Shown here: one piece after another, positions 16,924 to 26,201 of the stretch | How the letters are laid out: each line of letters starts with the position of its first letter | Position numbering within the stretch: position 1 is the first letter of the stretch | NCBI RefSeq assembly: GCF_008014675.1 | Contig: NZ_VOXD01000001.1 | Location: 124,001-188,000 of the forward strand | Reading direction: 5' to 3' | Source of the DNA: Neolewinella aurantiaca | GTDB lineage: Bacteria; Bacteroidota; Bacteroidia; Chitinophagales; Saprospiraceae | DNA length: 64,000 bases | Made by a program: the position numbers and the translations under genes | Notes under the pieces: model-generated | Databases searched by the model: none | Seen by the model: the letters and a program-made list of their open reading frames with translations, nothing else | What the model was told of the DNA's origin: nothing

Positions 16924-17361
16924 TCACTTTTTCACAACATGATACTTCTGTTTCTCACAGCTATAGATAAGGTAACACCATGTTGCATCAGTACCAGCAA
17001 AGTGTAATTTTCTTCCTTTTCGGCTTACGTCGAAGTCTTTGACTAGTATATAAAGCTCTCCATTACTATCAACTTGTATTGGAGATATCACGGTCGAAGT
17101 GAATGATTTTCCCTTTTTAGTTCTTGATTTAGCTTCATCTTCGCTGATCGTGAGCACGTATACCCCATTTAGGCTGCCTTTGTATGAGGTATGGTAGCTC
17201 TTCTTAAAAACATAAAAAGTATCAATACCAGGCAAATAGTTTTCAAAATCAGCTATATGTGCTTTTAGAGATTCGGTATAAACATCCGTAACGATGAGAG
17301 TATCCTGACCGCATAAAAACGACGATAAGGCAAACAAAGCAACAGTAAACAATTCTTTCAT
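16924..17361 (-). CDS. Secreted protein next to the RHS tip, possible immunity protein
   Basis: 145 residues with a signal peptide (MKELFTVALFALSSFLCGQ). The mature part is a strand-rich single domain with one Trp-Cys pair near the end (ATWCYLIYSCEKQ). I do not recognise the family. It starts 7 bases after the RHS tip gene on the same strand, exactly where cognate immunity genes usually lie. An exported immunity protein would fit a toxin that acts in the periplasm, but this is an inference from position only. Confidence 0.6.
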   Translation of the reverse strand: MKELFTVALFALSSFLCGQDTLIVTDVYTESLKAHIADFENYLPGIDTFYVFKKSYHTSYKGSLNGVYVLTISEDEAKSRTKKGKSFTSTVISPIQVDSNGELYILVKDFDVSRKGRKLHFAGTDATWCYLIYSCEKQKYHVVKK

Positions 17362-17368
17362 CTTTTCC

Positions 17369-18211
17369 CTATTTGAACTTCCTTATCGGAAGAGTAGCCT
17401 GGACTCCTTGATTATTATATATATAAACTCTTCCACCCCCCTTTCCGAAAACGTACCGCACTTGATTTCCCGCGTTACTAACATCTCTTCTAGAAGGGGG
17501 CTGACGATACGGTGTTATAGTAGTTGTTCCTGTTGTTGAACCACTACCCATTCCGTCAGAAGGTGTAGAACTACTACTTGTTCCGCTTGGATGAGAATGG
17601 AATCTAGTCTTGTCTCCGGGAGTATAACCATCAAAAGTAGCTCCTTCCTGAGGAGTGGTAACCGGTCCAGGTTCTCCTGGAACGACACTACCATCTGGCA
17701 TCACACTCCCTCCGTACTCACGATTATTCTCCGGTGACGTACCGCCATTTCCATTATCACCACTTACGGCATCAACCATTGCACCACGAGTAGCTTCACC
17801 TCCTTCAACTTCAGTTATATCATTATAAATATCGCTACCCTCAAAGGCAGCAGCATTACCAGAGTTGGCTTTGACAAATTTCTTAATTTCTTTTGCCCTT
17901 GCCTTACTTAATCCAGCACCCGGCACTCCGTTGAAGTCAGATGTCTGGGTATTTACGACATATACTTTGCCGTCATCTTTACCATCACTTCCTACCTTAC
18001 CATCGCTTCCTAGCACTTTCCCATTTTCATCTTTTATAATTCCACTTACACTTCTCCCATCAGGATCAATAAAGCTTATTGGGTTGCCTAGAACATAATT
18101 GTACGGGCTATAAGGGGCATAACTGCTAGCCAGTGGGTCTATTGAAGTCCATCTCGCCACTGCCGGATCGTAATATCTAGCACCATAGTCATACAGCCCG
18201 ATGTCCTCCAT
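17369..18211 (-). CDS. Orphan RHS C-terminal module with JAB-like toxin tip
   Basis: The first 55 residues are the end of an RHS core (GLYDYGARYYDP, RWTSIDPLA, YNYVLGNPISFIDPDGR). The same frame continues upstream without a start and encodes YRFNGKEL, also core sequence, so the large N-terminal shell is missing. After DPDGR comes a variable tip of about 220 residues; its centre has TRFHSHPSGT with Asp further on in SD, the HxH...D pattern of JAB/MPN metalloprotease-like toxin domains. RHS proteins are usually over 1,000 residues. The module starts within a few bases of the stop of the barrel-protein gene, suggesting that recombination dropped a spare tip here. Confidence 0.75.
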   Translation of the reverse strand: MEDIGLYDYGARYYDPAVARWTSIDPLASSYAPYSPYNYVLGNPISFIDPDGRSVSGIIKDENGKVLGSDGKVGSDGKDDGKVYVVNTQTSDFNGVPGAGLSKARAKEIKKFVKANSGNAAAFEGSDIYNDITEVEGGEATRGAMVDAVSGDNGNGGTSPENNREYGGSVMPDGSVVPGEPGPVTTPQEGATFDGYTPGDKTRFHSHPSGTSSSSTPSDGMGSGSTTGTTTITPYRQPPSRRDVSNAGNQVRYVFGKGGGRVYIYNNQGVQATLPIRKFK

Positions 18212-18258
18212 CAGCTCCTTCCCATTAAACCGATAGCAATATTCCCCCTCCCACCAAA

Positions 18259-19896
18259 TTAGAACTTAGCCGATATTCCAACCAGCAGGTTCAGTCCAAT
18301 GGTTGGGTACTGCACGAACCGCTCGCGGTTGTTGCCCAAGAGGTTGTTTACCCGCAGCCACGCACTGAAGTTTTCACTGAAACCATATTCACCGTTCAGG
18401 TTTAAGTCAACGAGTGCAGAGAGTGTCTGTGCCTCTCCGGCTGCATCTTGGTACGGAAGACCGTTTTCGATGAAGAGGTCTGCTCCGAGGGTGACGTTTT
18501 GCTTTTCCAATTTGTACGCGGCACCACCGTTGAGGCTGAAGCTAGGCAGGTGCCATGCCTTCTCCTGATTGTCGAGGCTGTAAAATCGTTGCGCGATGGA
18601 TGCGTTGACCTGCAGGTTTTCCATTGGCTCCATCGTGCCGGAGGCCTGGAGGGTGAAGATGCTTCCGTCGTCGTAAGTAACCATAAACTGAGGGATGGCC
18701 TGGGTGCGGTCAAGCTGAAAGGTAGCCAGGTTGTCCAGGTTTTTGTAACTGGCTTCAGCCCGGTAGGATATTCCGGAAAAAGTACCTTCAACTCCACCGT
18801 AAAAACGGGTGTACTCTGAAGTGCGTACGCGCAACCGGGGGCGAACCCAGGGGTTGTAATCACTCAGGCTCCGCAGCGTGTTTTTCTGCAGACTTCCCTC
18901 AGCTCCGACGAAGGCGGAGAGCAGGCCGTCGATAATGGGAGCGTTCAGGCTAATGTCCGGGAAAACGTCGAAATCATCGTCCTGGCTGGTCAGGTTCACC
19001 CCTATCTTCAGGCGGTAACGCCCGGCAATTGCTGTTGTATAGCTTGGGCTCAGGTAGATGTTGTTTAGCTTCTGGTTGCTGGTGTCTTTATAGGTTGTAA
19101 AATCTGCCCGGAGCTTAATATCCAGTGGCTGCTTATCGGAGATCCACTTTGTAGCCTGTACGTTGAGGTCGATATTAGATTCACGTACTGCCGGGTCACC
19201 ATCCATCAGGTAGAGAGAGACGCCTGCTTTGTAGTCAAAATCGGCAGCCGTCCGTACACCATTGAAGATGTTGGCGTTGATGTCGACAATATTAAAACGC
19301 TGGCGAACCTGGTCGTCCGTAAAGCTTGGTGTAGAGTCCGTTTCGATTTCGGGGAAGTTGTATCCATAGTAATACCGGCTCTGCGAAGTGAAATCAGCTC
19401 CGCCGCTTACAGCGAAGCCCTGATCGAACAGATAAGTACCGCCTACGCCGAATTTGGTGTCGCTCGATTTCTGGTTTTCTACTTTACCGTTATTGTTGAA
19501 ACTGTGATGATTGGCGTAGATGCCCAGTTCGGCGTTGTCTACGGTGCTGAGATCGTAGCTTAGGTCACCGTAAAGTGCGCCGGGGAGGCCGACGCCAATA
19601 CCGATGTAACCATTTTTGCCAGGCTCGGCTTTGTCGCGGGAAACACCACGCGGACGGATAACCGGCGCGGGGTAATCAATCGCAATCGGGCGGTCAACCA
19701 CGTAGTACTGCTGCTGACGGCGGCTGGTGTCGGCCGCTGGCTTTACGCCTACTACGCGGACGCGGTTAGCGTCAGACAGGCGGGCCTCGAAATTAGAAAC
19801 AACCGTTACCTCATTATCGTCGAGATCAGTTTGAGCAAAAAAGGTAGTGGTGGCGGTTAAGAACAGTCCGCAAAGAAGAAGGTATTTGGAAAACAT
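18259..19896 (-). CDS. Outer-membrane beta-barrel protein (TonB-receptor-like, no plug)
   Basis: 545 residues. Signal peptide to about residue 21, a short Pro-rich segment, then alternating strands from about residue 95 to a C-terminal Phe (NLLVGISAKF), as expected for an outer-membrane barrel. Strand content and the NNLLGNNRERF closing motif resemble TonB-dependent receptors, but there is no plug domain or carboxypeptidase-like domain. It follows the large TPR gene by 95 bases on the same strand, so the two probably form a unit in the envelope. Function unknown. Confidence 0.8.
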   Translation of the reverse strand: MFSKYLLLCGLFLTATTTFFAQTDLDDNEVTVVSNFEARLSDANRVRVVGVKPAADTSRRQQQYYVVDRPIAIDYPAPVIRPRGVSRDKAEPGKNGYIGIGVGLPGALYGDLSYDLSTVDNAELGIYANHHSFNNNGKVENQKSSDTKFGVGGTYLFDQGFAVSGGADFTSQSRYYYGYNFPEIETDSTPSFTDDQVRQRFNIVDINANIFNGVRTAADFDYKAGVSLYLMDGDPAVRESNIDLNVQATKWISDKQPLDIKLRADFTTYKDTSNQKLNNIYLSPSYTTAIAGRYRLKIGVNLTSQDDDFDVFPDISLNAPIIDGLLSAFVGAEGSLQKNTLRSLSDYNPWVRPRLRVRTSEYTRFYGGVEGTFSGISYRAEASYKNLDNLATFQLDRTQAIPQFMVTYDDGSIFTLQASGTMEPMENLQVNASIAQRFYSLDNQEKAWHLPSFSLNGGAAYKLEKQNVTLGADLFIENGLPYQDAAGEAQTLSALVDLNLNGEYGFSENFSAWLRVNNLLGNNRERFVQYPTIGLNLLVGISAKF

Positions 19897-19991
19897 AAGT
19901 TTGGATAATCTTAAAAGTTAGAAACTAGGGAGCGAAAAACCAGGAAGACAAAATCAGGGGCTGAGTTTTTATTCCTACGGTTCAGTCAGTT

Positions 19992-22900
19992 CTACTTCCC
20001 TCCTCCATTGTCAATTTCAAAACGGTTAGGATCGACCGGGGTGTTGTTGATCCGGCTGCTGGCAGCGATCAGGTTTCGGACTACGGTCAGTCGCTGTTGT
20101 GCTTCGGCAACTATTGTGGCATCGCCGTTATAGTTCTCCAGTAGTGCTTCCAGGGCGGCTTCCGAGTTGTAGAGGTTGTCTCCTCCCTGATCTTTCAGGG
20201 CGTCGGATAGCACAAGCACTGTCTTCGCAACCCAGTAGGGATAACCGGAACTTTCGCGGTTAGCCTCCAGGGCAAGATCTACCGCTTTAGTCAGTTCGTT
20301 GTTGAGGTAAGCAATATTGGCACGCAGATAGCGGGCTTCGGCGGTACGCTCGTCGTCGGAGTTTTCGATAACCTGATTGAGGGCGGGCAGTGCCGTCCGG
20401 TAATCGCGGCGGTCGTAGGCGATTTTTGCGATGTAAAAGTTGGCGATCAGACGCTGGGTAGCGGAGGCACCACTGTTGTTGGCCACCTTGGCGGCATAGT
20501 CCTCCACACTACGCTGATCGTTTAACTGGTATGCAGACTGCATAGCTCCTACCTGGGCGTCGATCCGGATGTCTTCCGAAGGAGCGGCACCTTCAAGGGC
20601 CTGGAAGAGGCGGAACGATCGGTTGTAATCCTTTACGTGGCGGTAGGCGATGAGGCTGCCTTTGTTCAGGGCTGGCAGGTAGTAGCCGCTGGGACCGGAG
20701 GTTGCAACTTTTTCAAAATCGGCCAGGGCTTCGCTGTACCGTTGCGCAGCAACGTAACTGTCGCCGCGGAAATAAGTGGCGGCAAGCGCATTCGGGGTGT
20801 TGGGGTACTGACGAAGGTAGTCGGTCAGGGCCGATACTGCTCTGTCATAGTTACCATTCTCGTACTGAGAGCGGGCCGCCTGGAAAGTGATCGCCTCGCG
20901 ACCATCGGCGTTAACTTCCTGCCCGGGAAGGGTTTCGAAGAACTCGAAGAACAGGTCTGGGCGGCCCATCTTGTCGACGTAGATTTCACGAAGGTTCTCT
21001 TTGGCCCGCTCCGACTCTTCAGCGGTAGGGTTGTTGCTAAAGACCTGTTTGTAGTAGTTTATCGCAGCTTCCTGGTTGCCGAGGTTGAAGCTGATCAGGC
21101 CCAGGTTCAGTAAGCTCTGGTTCACGAGGGGAGAGCTCTGTTTGTAATTACTCACAATGCTCCGCAAAGGCGCCAGGGCTTCCTGAGGACGGTTGAGTTG
21201 CTGATATGCTTCAGCTAACTCGAAAAGCGCATCGTCGGCGTATTCACTGTTGGGGTACTGGCTCACCAACTGCTCGAGGTTGAGCACTTTATTGGCCGTA
21301 CGGCCTCTCAGGCCTTCGATGACTGCTTTTTGGTAAAGCGCGTAAACAAAACCAGAGCTCTGGCGCTGAACAGCATTGTCGTAGTAGCGAGCTGCCTGAT
21401 CGTACTGGTTACGGCTAAAGTGCGCGTCTCCGGCCCGCAGTACAGCATCGCCGAGTACACGTTCACGCACGTCGGCGTCGGTGATGTAAGGGAGGTTACG
21501 CTCAATGCCTTCCACGGCTGCCTTAAAGTAATCCAGTGAAGCAGCAGGGTTTTTCTGTTTGAGGTAGTTGTAGCCCTGCAGGTAGTTGCCGGTGTAGAGG
21601 CTGCTCTGCGGGGGAAGGTCCTGAATGCCACGGGCGAGGGTCAGGAACTGGTTGGTAAGGTTGATCGAAGTAGGGTAGTCTTCCTGGCGGTTGGCGAGGT
21701 CGGCCAGCCAGTACAGGGCCTGGGCCCGTAAAACCGGGCTCACCGGGCGCTGAAGACTTTTTTCGAAAAGGGTCTTTGCACCTGCGTCATCGCCGTTATT
21801 GAGTAGTTCCAGACCACGACTGAAGGCTGCCCGTTGGTAAGATTCCTCGAGCCGGGGGCTGCGGTTGGGTAAGCGTTCCAGCAGTGCCAGCGTACGCTCG
21901 TAATCTTCGGTGGTGGCGAACACGTCGCCGAGTAACTCCTGGCCCTGCAGGTAGTACTGGCTGCTGGGATCGATGCTCTGGATCGCCGTTATGGCATCCG
22001 CCGGGTAGTTGAGTTCGTAGCTCAGTTTAGCGTAGTTGAAAAGGGCTTCCTGCTGGATCGCCGGGTCGAAATTGAGACGCGAAGCAGTACCAAACGCCAG
22101 GCGGGCCGCGTCACCGTTGCGCCGGTTCAGCTCCACGTTGCCAAGGTAGTAGCTGGCCGATTGCCCCACCAGACTGTTCTGAGCCGCAAGCTCGCGGAAA
22201 GTCTTTCCGGCAGCCTCGAAATCGTTGAGTTTGTACTGCGTAAAACCGAGTTGGTAGAGTTGCTCCTCTTCCAGTTTGCGATTGTTGCGGGCAAATTCTT
22301 CGAGCAGAGGACGCGCACGTGCGTAATCTCCTTTTTCAAAATAAGCCTGGCCAAGCAGCTGGCTCATTTCTTTGCTGTTTTTGATGCGTGGGTTCGAGCC
22401 CAGAATCGGTGCAGCGTAGGCGATCAACTCATCGAAGCGGCGCTGCGCAAAGAAGATCTGCGTGAGGTAGTAAGGAATGTAATCGTCGTACTTAGGTGAT
22501 TTTTCCGCAATCTTGAACTGGCCCACGGCAGCATCGTAGTTACCTTCAAAGAAGTAAATTATACCGAGGTAGTAGTTGGTGGGGTAGTAGAATTCACCCT
22601 GGTTGCTTTTGCTGAACTGAAAGTAGCGCTTAGCGGCGGGGAACTTTTTGTTCACAAAGTTGACGTACCCGAGCCGGAAATTCAACTCCGCCCGTTGCTC
22701 GGTGGTGAGCAGTTCGGCGGGTACCCGGTTGTAGTAGTCGAGCGCTTTATCGAGCTGGTTGTCGTTGAAATAGTAGTTGGCAATTTCCAGCAGTGCCTCG
22801 TTCGCAACGGGGTCGGGCTGGTAGCGCCGCACAAAATCAAGGATGAGTTTCTCGCCCTCCACTTTACCGAGACGAACTGCAATTTTGGCCTGCATCAGTT

Positions 22901-23150
22901 CGGCTTTCTGGCGCAGTAGCAGTGCCTCCGGCTGTTGCAGGGGTAAAACCATTTCAATCACTTCGCCGTACTCGCGCTGGGCCTTGGCCAGGAGGTTGTC
23001 CTGAAAATCAGCTTCCGCCTTCTTATACGTGCGCCAGGCATCGGTATATATGGTGGTGGCCTGACCGCTTACCTGAGCGACAAAACCAATAAGAAAAAGA
23101 GCGGACAAAAGGAGCGGAAGCCGGCGTGCCGGTTGGAAAATCTTATGCAT
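19992..23150 (-). CDS. Large secreted tetratricopeptide-repeat protein
   Basis: 1,052 residues from ATG at 23150 (MHKIFQPARR), which gives a clean signal peptide; the ATG further upstream would bury it. The rest is built almost wholly of TPR-like helical pairs (for example AELNFRLGYVNFVNKKFPAAKRYF and DDALFELAEAYQQLNRPQEAL in parts). Such proteins are scaffolds in the periplasm or on the outer membrane. The neighbour downstream is a barrel protein, so a barrel-accessory role is plausible. A partial copy of the dispersed motif (21775-21794) falls inside it. Confidence 0.85.
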   Translation of the reverse strand: MHKIFQPARRLPLLLSALFLIGFVAQVSGQATTIYTDAWRTYKKAEADFQDNLLAKAQREYGEVIEMVLPLQQPEALLLRQKAELMQAKIAVRLGKVEGEKLILDFVRRYQPDPVANEALLEIANYYFNDNQLDKALDYYNRVPAELLTTEQRAELNFRLGYVNFVNKKFPAAKRYFQFSKSNQGEFYYPTNYYLGIIYFFEGNYDAAVGQFKIAEKSPKYDDYIPYYLTQIFFAQRRFDELIAYAAPILGSNPRIKNSKEMSQLLGQAYFEKGDYARARPLLEEFARNNRKLEEEQLYQLGFTQYKLNDFEAAGKTFRELAAQNSLVGQSASYYLGNVELNRRNGDAARLAFGTASRLNFDPAIQQEALFNYAKLSYELNYPADAITAIQSIDPSSQYYLQGQELLGDVFATTEDYERTLALLERLPNRSPRLEESYQRAAFSRGLELLNNGDDAGAKTLFEKSLQRPVSPVLRAQALYWLADLANRQEDYPTSINLTNQFLTLARGIQDLPPQSSLYTGNYLQGYNYLKQKNPAASLDYFKAAVEGIERNLPYITDADVRERVLGDAVLRAGDAHFSRNQYDQAARYYDNAVQRQSSGFVYALYQKAVIEGLRGRTANKVLNLEQLVSQYPNSEYADDALFELAEAYQQLNRPQEALAPLRSIVSNYKQSSPLVNQSLLNLGLISFNLGNQEAAINYYKQVFSNNPTAEESERAKENLREIYVDKMGRPDLFFEFFETLPGQEVNADGREAITFQAARSQYENGNYDRAVSALTDYLRQYPNTPNALAATYFRGDSYVAAQRYSEALADFEKVATSGPSGYYLPALNKGSLIAYRHVKDYNRSFRLFQALEGAAPSEDIRIDAQVGAMQSAYQLNDQRSVEDYAAKVANNSGASATQRLIANFYIAKIAYDRRDYRTALPALNQVIENSDDERTAEARYLRANIAYLNNELTKAVDLALEANRESSGYPYWVAKTVLVLSDALKDQGGDNLYNSEAALEALLENYNGDATIVAEAQQRLTVVRNLIAASSRINNTPVDPNRFEIDNGGGK

Positions 23151-23381
23151 GGTGGGTATTCGAATAAAAAAATCAGGCAAGTCGCTTTTCAAAAGTCGAC
23201 TTTCCGGAGGCAAGATAACGGTTGATCCGCTAACGACCAGAATGGGTTGGTTTAGTACACACCCTGTCCTCAATCGTTAAAATTGAGGCAAATGTTCAGT
23301 TTTTTATCGAAATGAGTGAACTGTGTATCGACAATAGATGTATATACATTGAATTTAACGAACGAGAGTTCATCATTTTGA

Positions 23382-23399
23382 GGCGCGGACGCAGGTGCA
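23382..23399 (-). repeat. Dispersed motif upstream of the YceI gene
   Basis: GGCGCGGACGCAGGTGCA, about 105 bases before the yceI-like start, in the gap between divergent genes. Confidence 0.78.
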
Positions 23400-23504
23400 G
23401 CGCGTGTTTTCCGGGGAGGCCGTTAGCGGCCTTAATCTTCGGTTGTACCGTCCATCGGGTCATAGCTGCCTCAGTTCATTTCAACGATCAAAATTATTTA
23501 AACC

Positions 23505-24080
23505 ATGATCAAAGCATTTCTTCTTTTCAGTACCCTGATTTTCGCTACCGCTGTAACGCTGAACGTAGCCGTCGACACCTCTGCAAGTCAGGTAACCTGG
23601 AAGGGGTACAAAGTAACCGGTAGCCACGAGGGCACAGTTTCGCTTAAAGAGGGAAGCCTCGATTTTACCGACGGTGTTCTTACCGGAGGGGCTTTCACCA
23701 TCGATATGGCTTCGCTCAAAGCCACCGATATCACCGGAGAATCCGCCGCCAATCTGGAGGGCCACCTCAAAAGCGATGATTTCTTCGGTACCGAGAGCTT
23801 TCCCGTTGCCTCCTTCACGATTACTAAGGTAGTAAGCCGCGGTAGCGTTGGCGATTACCGCGTAACCGGAGACCTGACCATCAAGGGAACCACCAAGACG
23901 ATTCGCTTCAACACCAAGGTGACCGAAGAAATGGGCAAATACACCGCAAAAGCAGACCTGACCATCGATCGTACCGATTTCGGGGTACGCTACGGCTCAG
24001 GTTCTTTCATCGACAACCTTGGTGATAAGACGATCTACGACGAATTCGAACTCGGCATCGTACTGGTGACCAAAAAGTAA
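23505..24080 (+). CDS. YceI-like periplasmic protein
   Basis: 191 residues with a signal peptide. The body is the YceI lipocalin-like barrel: VDTSASQVTWKGYKVTGSHEG, GAFTIDMASLKATD, HLKSDDFFGTESFPVASFTIT, GDLTIKGTTKTI and a final FELGIVL. YceI proteins bind polyisoprenoids or similar lipids; a catalytic role is not known. Single gene, followed by a strong hairpin at 24184. Confidence 0.93.
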   Translation: MIKAFLLFSTLIFATAVTLNVAVDTSASQVTWKGYKVTGSHEGTVSLKEGSLDFTDGVLTGGAFTIDMASLKATDITGESAANLEGHLKSDDFFGTESFPVASFTITKVVSRGSVGDYRVTGDLTIKGTTKTIRFNTKVTEEMGKYTAKADLTIDRTDFGVRYGSGSFIDNLGDKTIYDEFELGIVLVTKK

Positions 24081-24446
24081 GAATTTCTTAACCGCTTACG
24101 TTTGGCTTATCCAGTAATCTGATTGCTTTCCCCGAAGGGCGGTCAGAATGATTAGCCTTCTGTTCCAGCGCTTAAGACTATATCGACCGCGTCCGGATAA
24201 CCACACAGGGTTGTCCGGACGCGGTCGTTATACATTAGCGGGGATCAAATGAGAGGTTAAATACCTGAATCCAGAACAACTTTTATTTTCGTACGTTAAC
24301 TGGAACATAAAACAGGCTACTCGCCGATAACCTTATCGGTACTTGTTACTACACAAATCAATGAAATCACTGATTTGAATATTCACGGGAGTGTCTGTTT
24401 TCGTCTTTTTGGTGGATAGGTCTTTTACAATTTCCAACCAAATTGC
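24081..24446. other. Non-coding stretch after the YceI gene
   Basis: No gene seen. It contains the terminator at 24184-24227 and then AT-rich sequence leading to the promoter of the candidate RNA. Confidence 0.6.
24184..24227 (+). terminator. Strong hairpin after the YceI gene
   Basis: CGACCGCGTCCGGA pairs perfectly with TCCGGACGCGGTCG, extended by ACC/GGT near the loop. It is about 100 bases past the stop; no long T run follows, so it may act as a terminator or as an mRNA 3' end stabiliser. Confidence 0.6.
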
Positions 24447-24454
24447 TACTTTTG
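24447..24454 (+). promoter_or_regulatory. Promoter of the candidate RNA, copy B
   Basis: TACTTTTG fits TAnnTTTG, in an AT-rich setting with no start codon for a gene downstream. Transcript start expected near 24461. Confidence 0.45.
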
Positions 24455-24460
24455 CAGTTC

Positions 24461-24811
24461 CTTAGCAAACGTTAATCTCGGGACGCGAAAGGATGTTGCA
24501 AAAACTAAATGTGTAACTCGCTCGTTAACTGATTGTAACGTGCTTGTTAATTTATAGTTTGCGCGTCATAAATCGGGCTCAGGAAGTAAGATTCCGCTCA
24601 CATTTATGAACAAACAGTCGCTCTTCGCGACTTTTAATGTTACTAAATTGAATTACTTACGTCTGAAAAATGTCTATTAGTGGAAAAGTTTTTTTGATGA
24701 AAACTTTCTATCACTCTAAGGGACAAGACATTAGGTTTTTCATGATATGAATATGGGTTTTAGGTGTTTTTCTAGGAGGGTTCGGACTAAGTCCGGATCC
24801 TCTTTTTTTTG
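24461..24811 (+). ncRNA. Candidate structured RNA, copy B
   Basis: About 350 bases between a promoter box and a terminator, with no convincing open frame. The 3' part repeats copy A in order: hairpin AGTCGC/GCGACT (24616-24632), ACTTACGTCTGAAAA (24655-24669), a long hairpin AGTGGAAAAGTTTT/AAAACTTTCTATCACT (24679-24715), ACAAGACAT (24723-24731), the shared 40-base block (24734-24774) and a 13-bp terminator stem with a T8 run. Against copy A the block is nearly identical, while stems change on both sides or to G-U pairs. The 5' part (24461-24600) is unique to this copy and holds a 17-base near-repeat. It is none of tmRNA, RNase P RNA, SRP RNA or an evident 6S RNA. Confidence 0.55.
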
Positions 24812-24901
24812 GTACATTAGTAATGAACAATGAAGCATCGCCGGGTTACTGGCGCGAAATGCATAACAATACGCGAGCAACCCGGCGGTTCTTCGTTTTC
24901 T

Positions 24902-25978
24902 TTAACCGAGTACGTCGACGCAGTTGAGGTCTTCAAAAGCCTGCTTCAGGCGGGCGGAGAAAGACAACTCAGCTTTACGAACCCAGTTGCGGGGGTCGTA
25001 ATTCTTCTTGTTCGGCTTGTCGTCGCCTTCGGGATTGCCGATCTGGGCTTGCAGGTAATCCTTCTTTTCGGCTTCGAACTTGCGTACACCGTCCCAGTAA
25101 GCCCACTGCAGGTCAGTATCGATATTCATCTTAATGGCGCCGTAATCGATGGCTTCGCGGATTTCCTCCTGGCTGGAACCTGATCCGCCGTGGAAGACAA
25201 AATTGATGGGGTTATCGGTTTCGATAGCAAGTTTCTCCTTCAGGTACTCCTGGCTGTTTTTCAGGATTTTCGGGGTGAGCTCAACGTTGCCGGGCTTGTA
25301 CACGCCGTGAACGTTACCGAAAGCGGCGGCGATGGTAAAGCGGTCGCTGATTTTGCTGAGTGCCTGGTAGCTCTCAAACACTTCTTCGGGCTGGGTGTAG
25401 AGCTTGCTGCTGTCTACGCCGGTATTGTCTACTCCGTCTTCTTCTCCGCCGGTAACACCGAGTTCGATTTCGATGGTCATGCCGATTTTCGCCATGCGCT
25501 CAAAGTACTTGCTGCTGATCTCGAGGTTTTCTTCCAGGGGCTCTTCGCTGAGGTCAAGCATGTGGCTGGAGTAGAGAGGGAAGCCACGCTTAGCGTAGAA
25601 CTTCTCGCCTGCGTCGAGCAGTCCGTCGATCCAGGGGAGGAGTTTTTTGGCACAGTGATCGGTATGAAGTACAACCGGAACACCGTAAGCTTCGGCCATT
25701 GTGTGAACGTGCATTGCACCGGAGAGGCCGCCGGCGATGGCTGCTTTCTGTCCGTCGTTGCTCATGCCTTTTCCGGCAAAGAAGGCGGCACCACCGTTGC
25801 TGAACTGAATGATAACCGGGCTGTTCAGGGCCTTTGCGGTTTCCAGTACGGCGTTTACGGTACTGCTGCTGGTACAGTTTACGGCGGGAATGGCGAATTT
25901 GTTTTCGTTGGCGTAACGGAAGAGTTCCGTCACTTCGTCGCCGTGCAGTACTCCGGCGCGGAAAGTTTTCTTAGACAT
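24902..25978 (-). CDS. fbaA: Class II fructose-bisphosphate aldolase
   Basis: 358 residues, the length of the E. coli FbaA type. It has FAIPAVNCTSSSTVNAVLE, PVVLHTDHCAKKLLPW with the metal ligand and catalytic Asp, the GGEEDGVDNTG loop, AAFGNVHGVYKPGN, FVFHGGSGSSQEEI and INIDTDLQWAYW-like ending (MNIDTDLQWAYWDG). It splits or forms fructose 1,6-bisphosphate in glycolysis and gluconeogenesis and needs a divalent metal. Single gene with its own promoter box. Confidence 0.97.
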   Translation of the reverse strand: MSKKTFRAGVLHGDEVTELFRYANENKFAIPAVNCTSSSTVNAVLETAKALNSPVIIQFSNGGAAFFAGKGMSNDGQKAAIAGGLSGAMHVHTMAEAYGVPVVLHTDHCAKKLLPWIDGLLDAGEKFYAKRGFPLYSSHMLDLSEEPLEENLEISSKYFERMAKIGMTIEIELGVTGGEEDGVDNTGVDSSKLYTQPEEVFESYQALSKISDRFTIAAAFGNVHGVYKPGNVELTPKILKNSQEYLKEKLAIETDNPINFVFHGGSGSSQEEIREAIDYGAIKMNIDTDLQWAYWDGVRKFEAEKKDYLQAQIGNPEGDDKPNKKNYDPRNWVRKAELSFSARLKQAFEDLNCVDVLG

Positions 25979-26005
25979 GGTTTGGATATTTTGAAGTTTC
26001 GGGGG

Positions 26006-26013
26006 CGAAGATA
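26006..26013 (-). promoter_or_regulatory. -7 box of the aldolase gene
   Basis: TATCTTCG on the minus strand, 27 bases before the ATG. Confidence 0.45.
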
Positions 26014-26151
26014 CACTTTTCCGGGGCGTTGGCCAGCGAGCTGAAATCGGCAGGATATACGGCGTGTGAGCAGGCAGAAAAGTGCCGTTGAGCTATGGTG
26101 GATGATGTGTTATTGGAGCCGGAAACCCGTTTGGCCCGTACATTCTCTGGT

Positions 26152-26172
26152 GGCGGGCACGCAGGTGCAAAG
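26152..26172 (-). repeat. Dispersed motif between aldolase and DUF1330-like genes
   Basis: GGCGGGCACGCAGGTGCAAAG, 30 bases downstream of the stop of the gene at 26202-26615. Confidence 0.75.
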
Positions 26173-26201
26173 AGGGGATTAAGGAGCACCGCAGACCTGC
26201 A

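Noticed and set aside
24081-24811. Known RNAs (tmRNA, RNase P, SRP, 6S) for the large gap
   Set aside because: None of their diagnostic sequences is present; kept as an unassigned candidate RNA.
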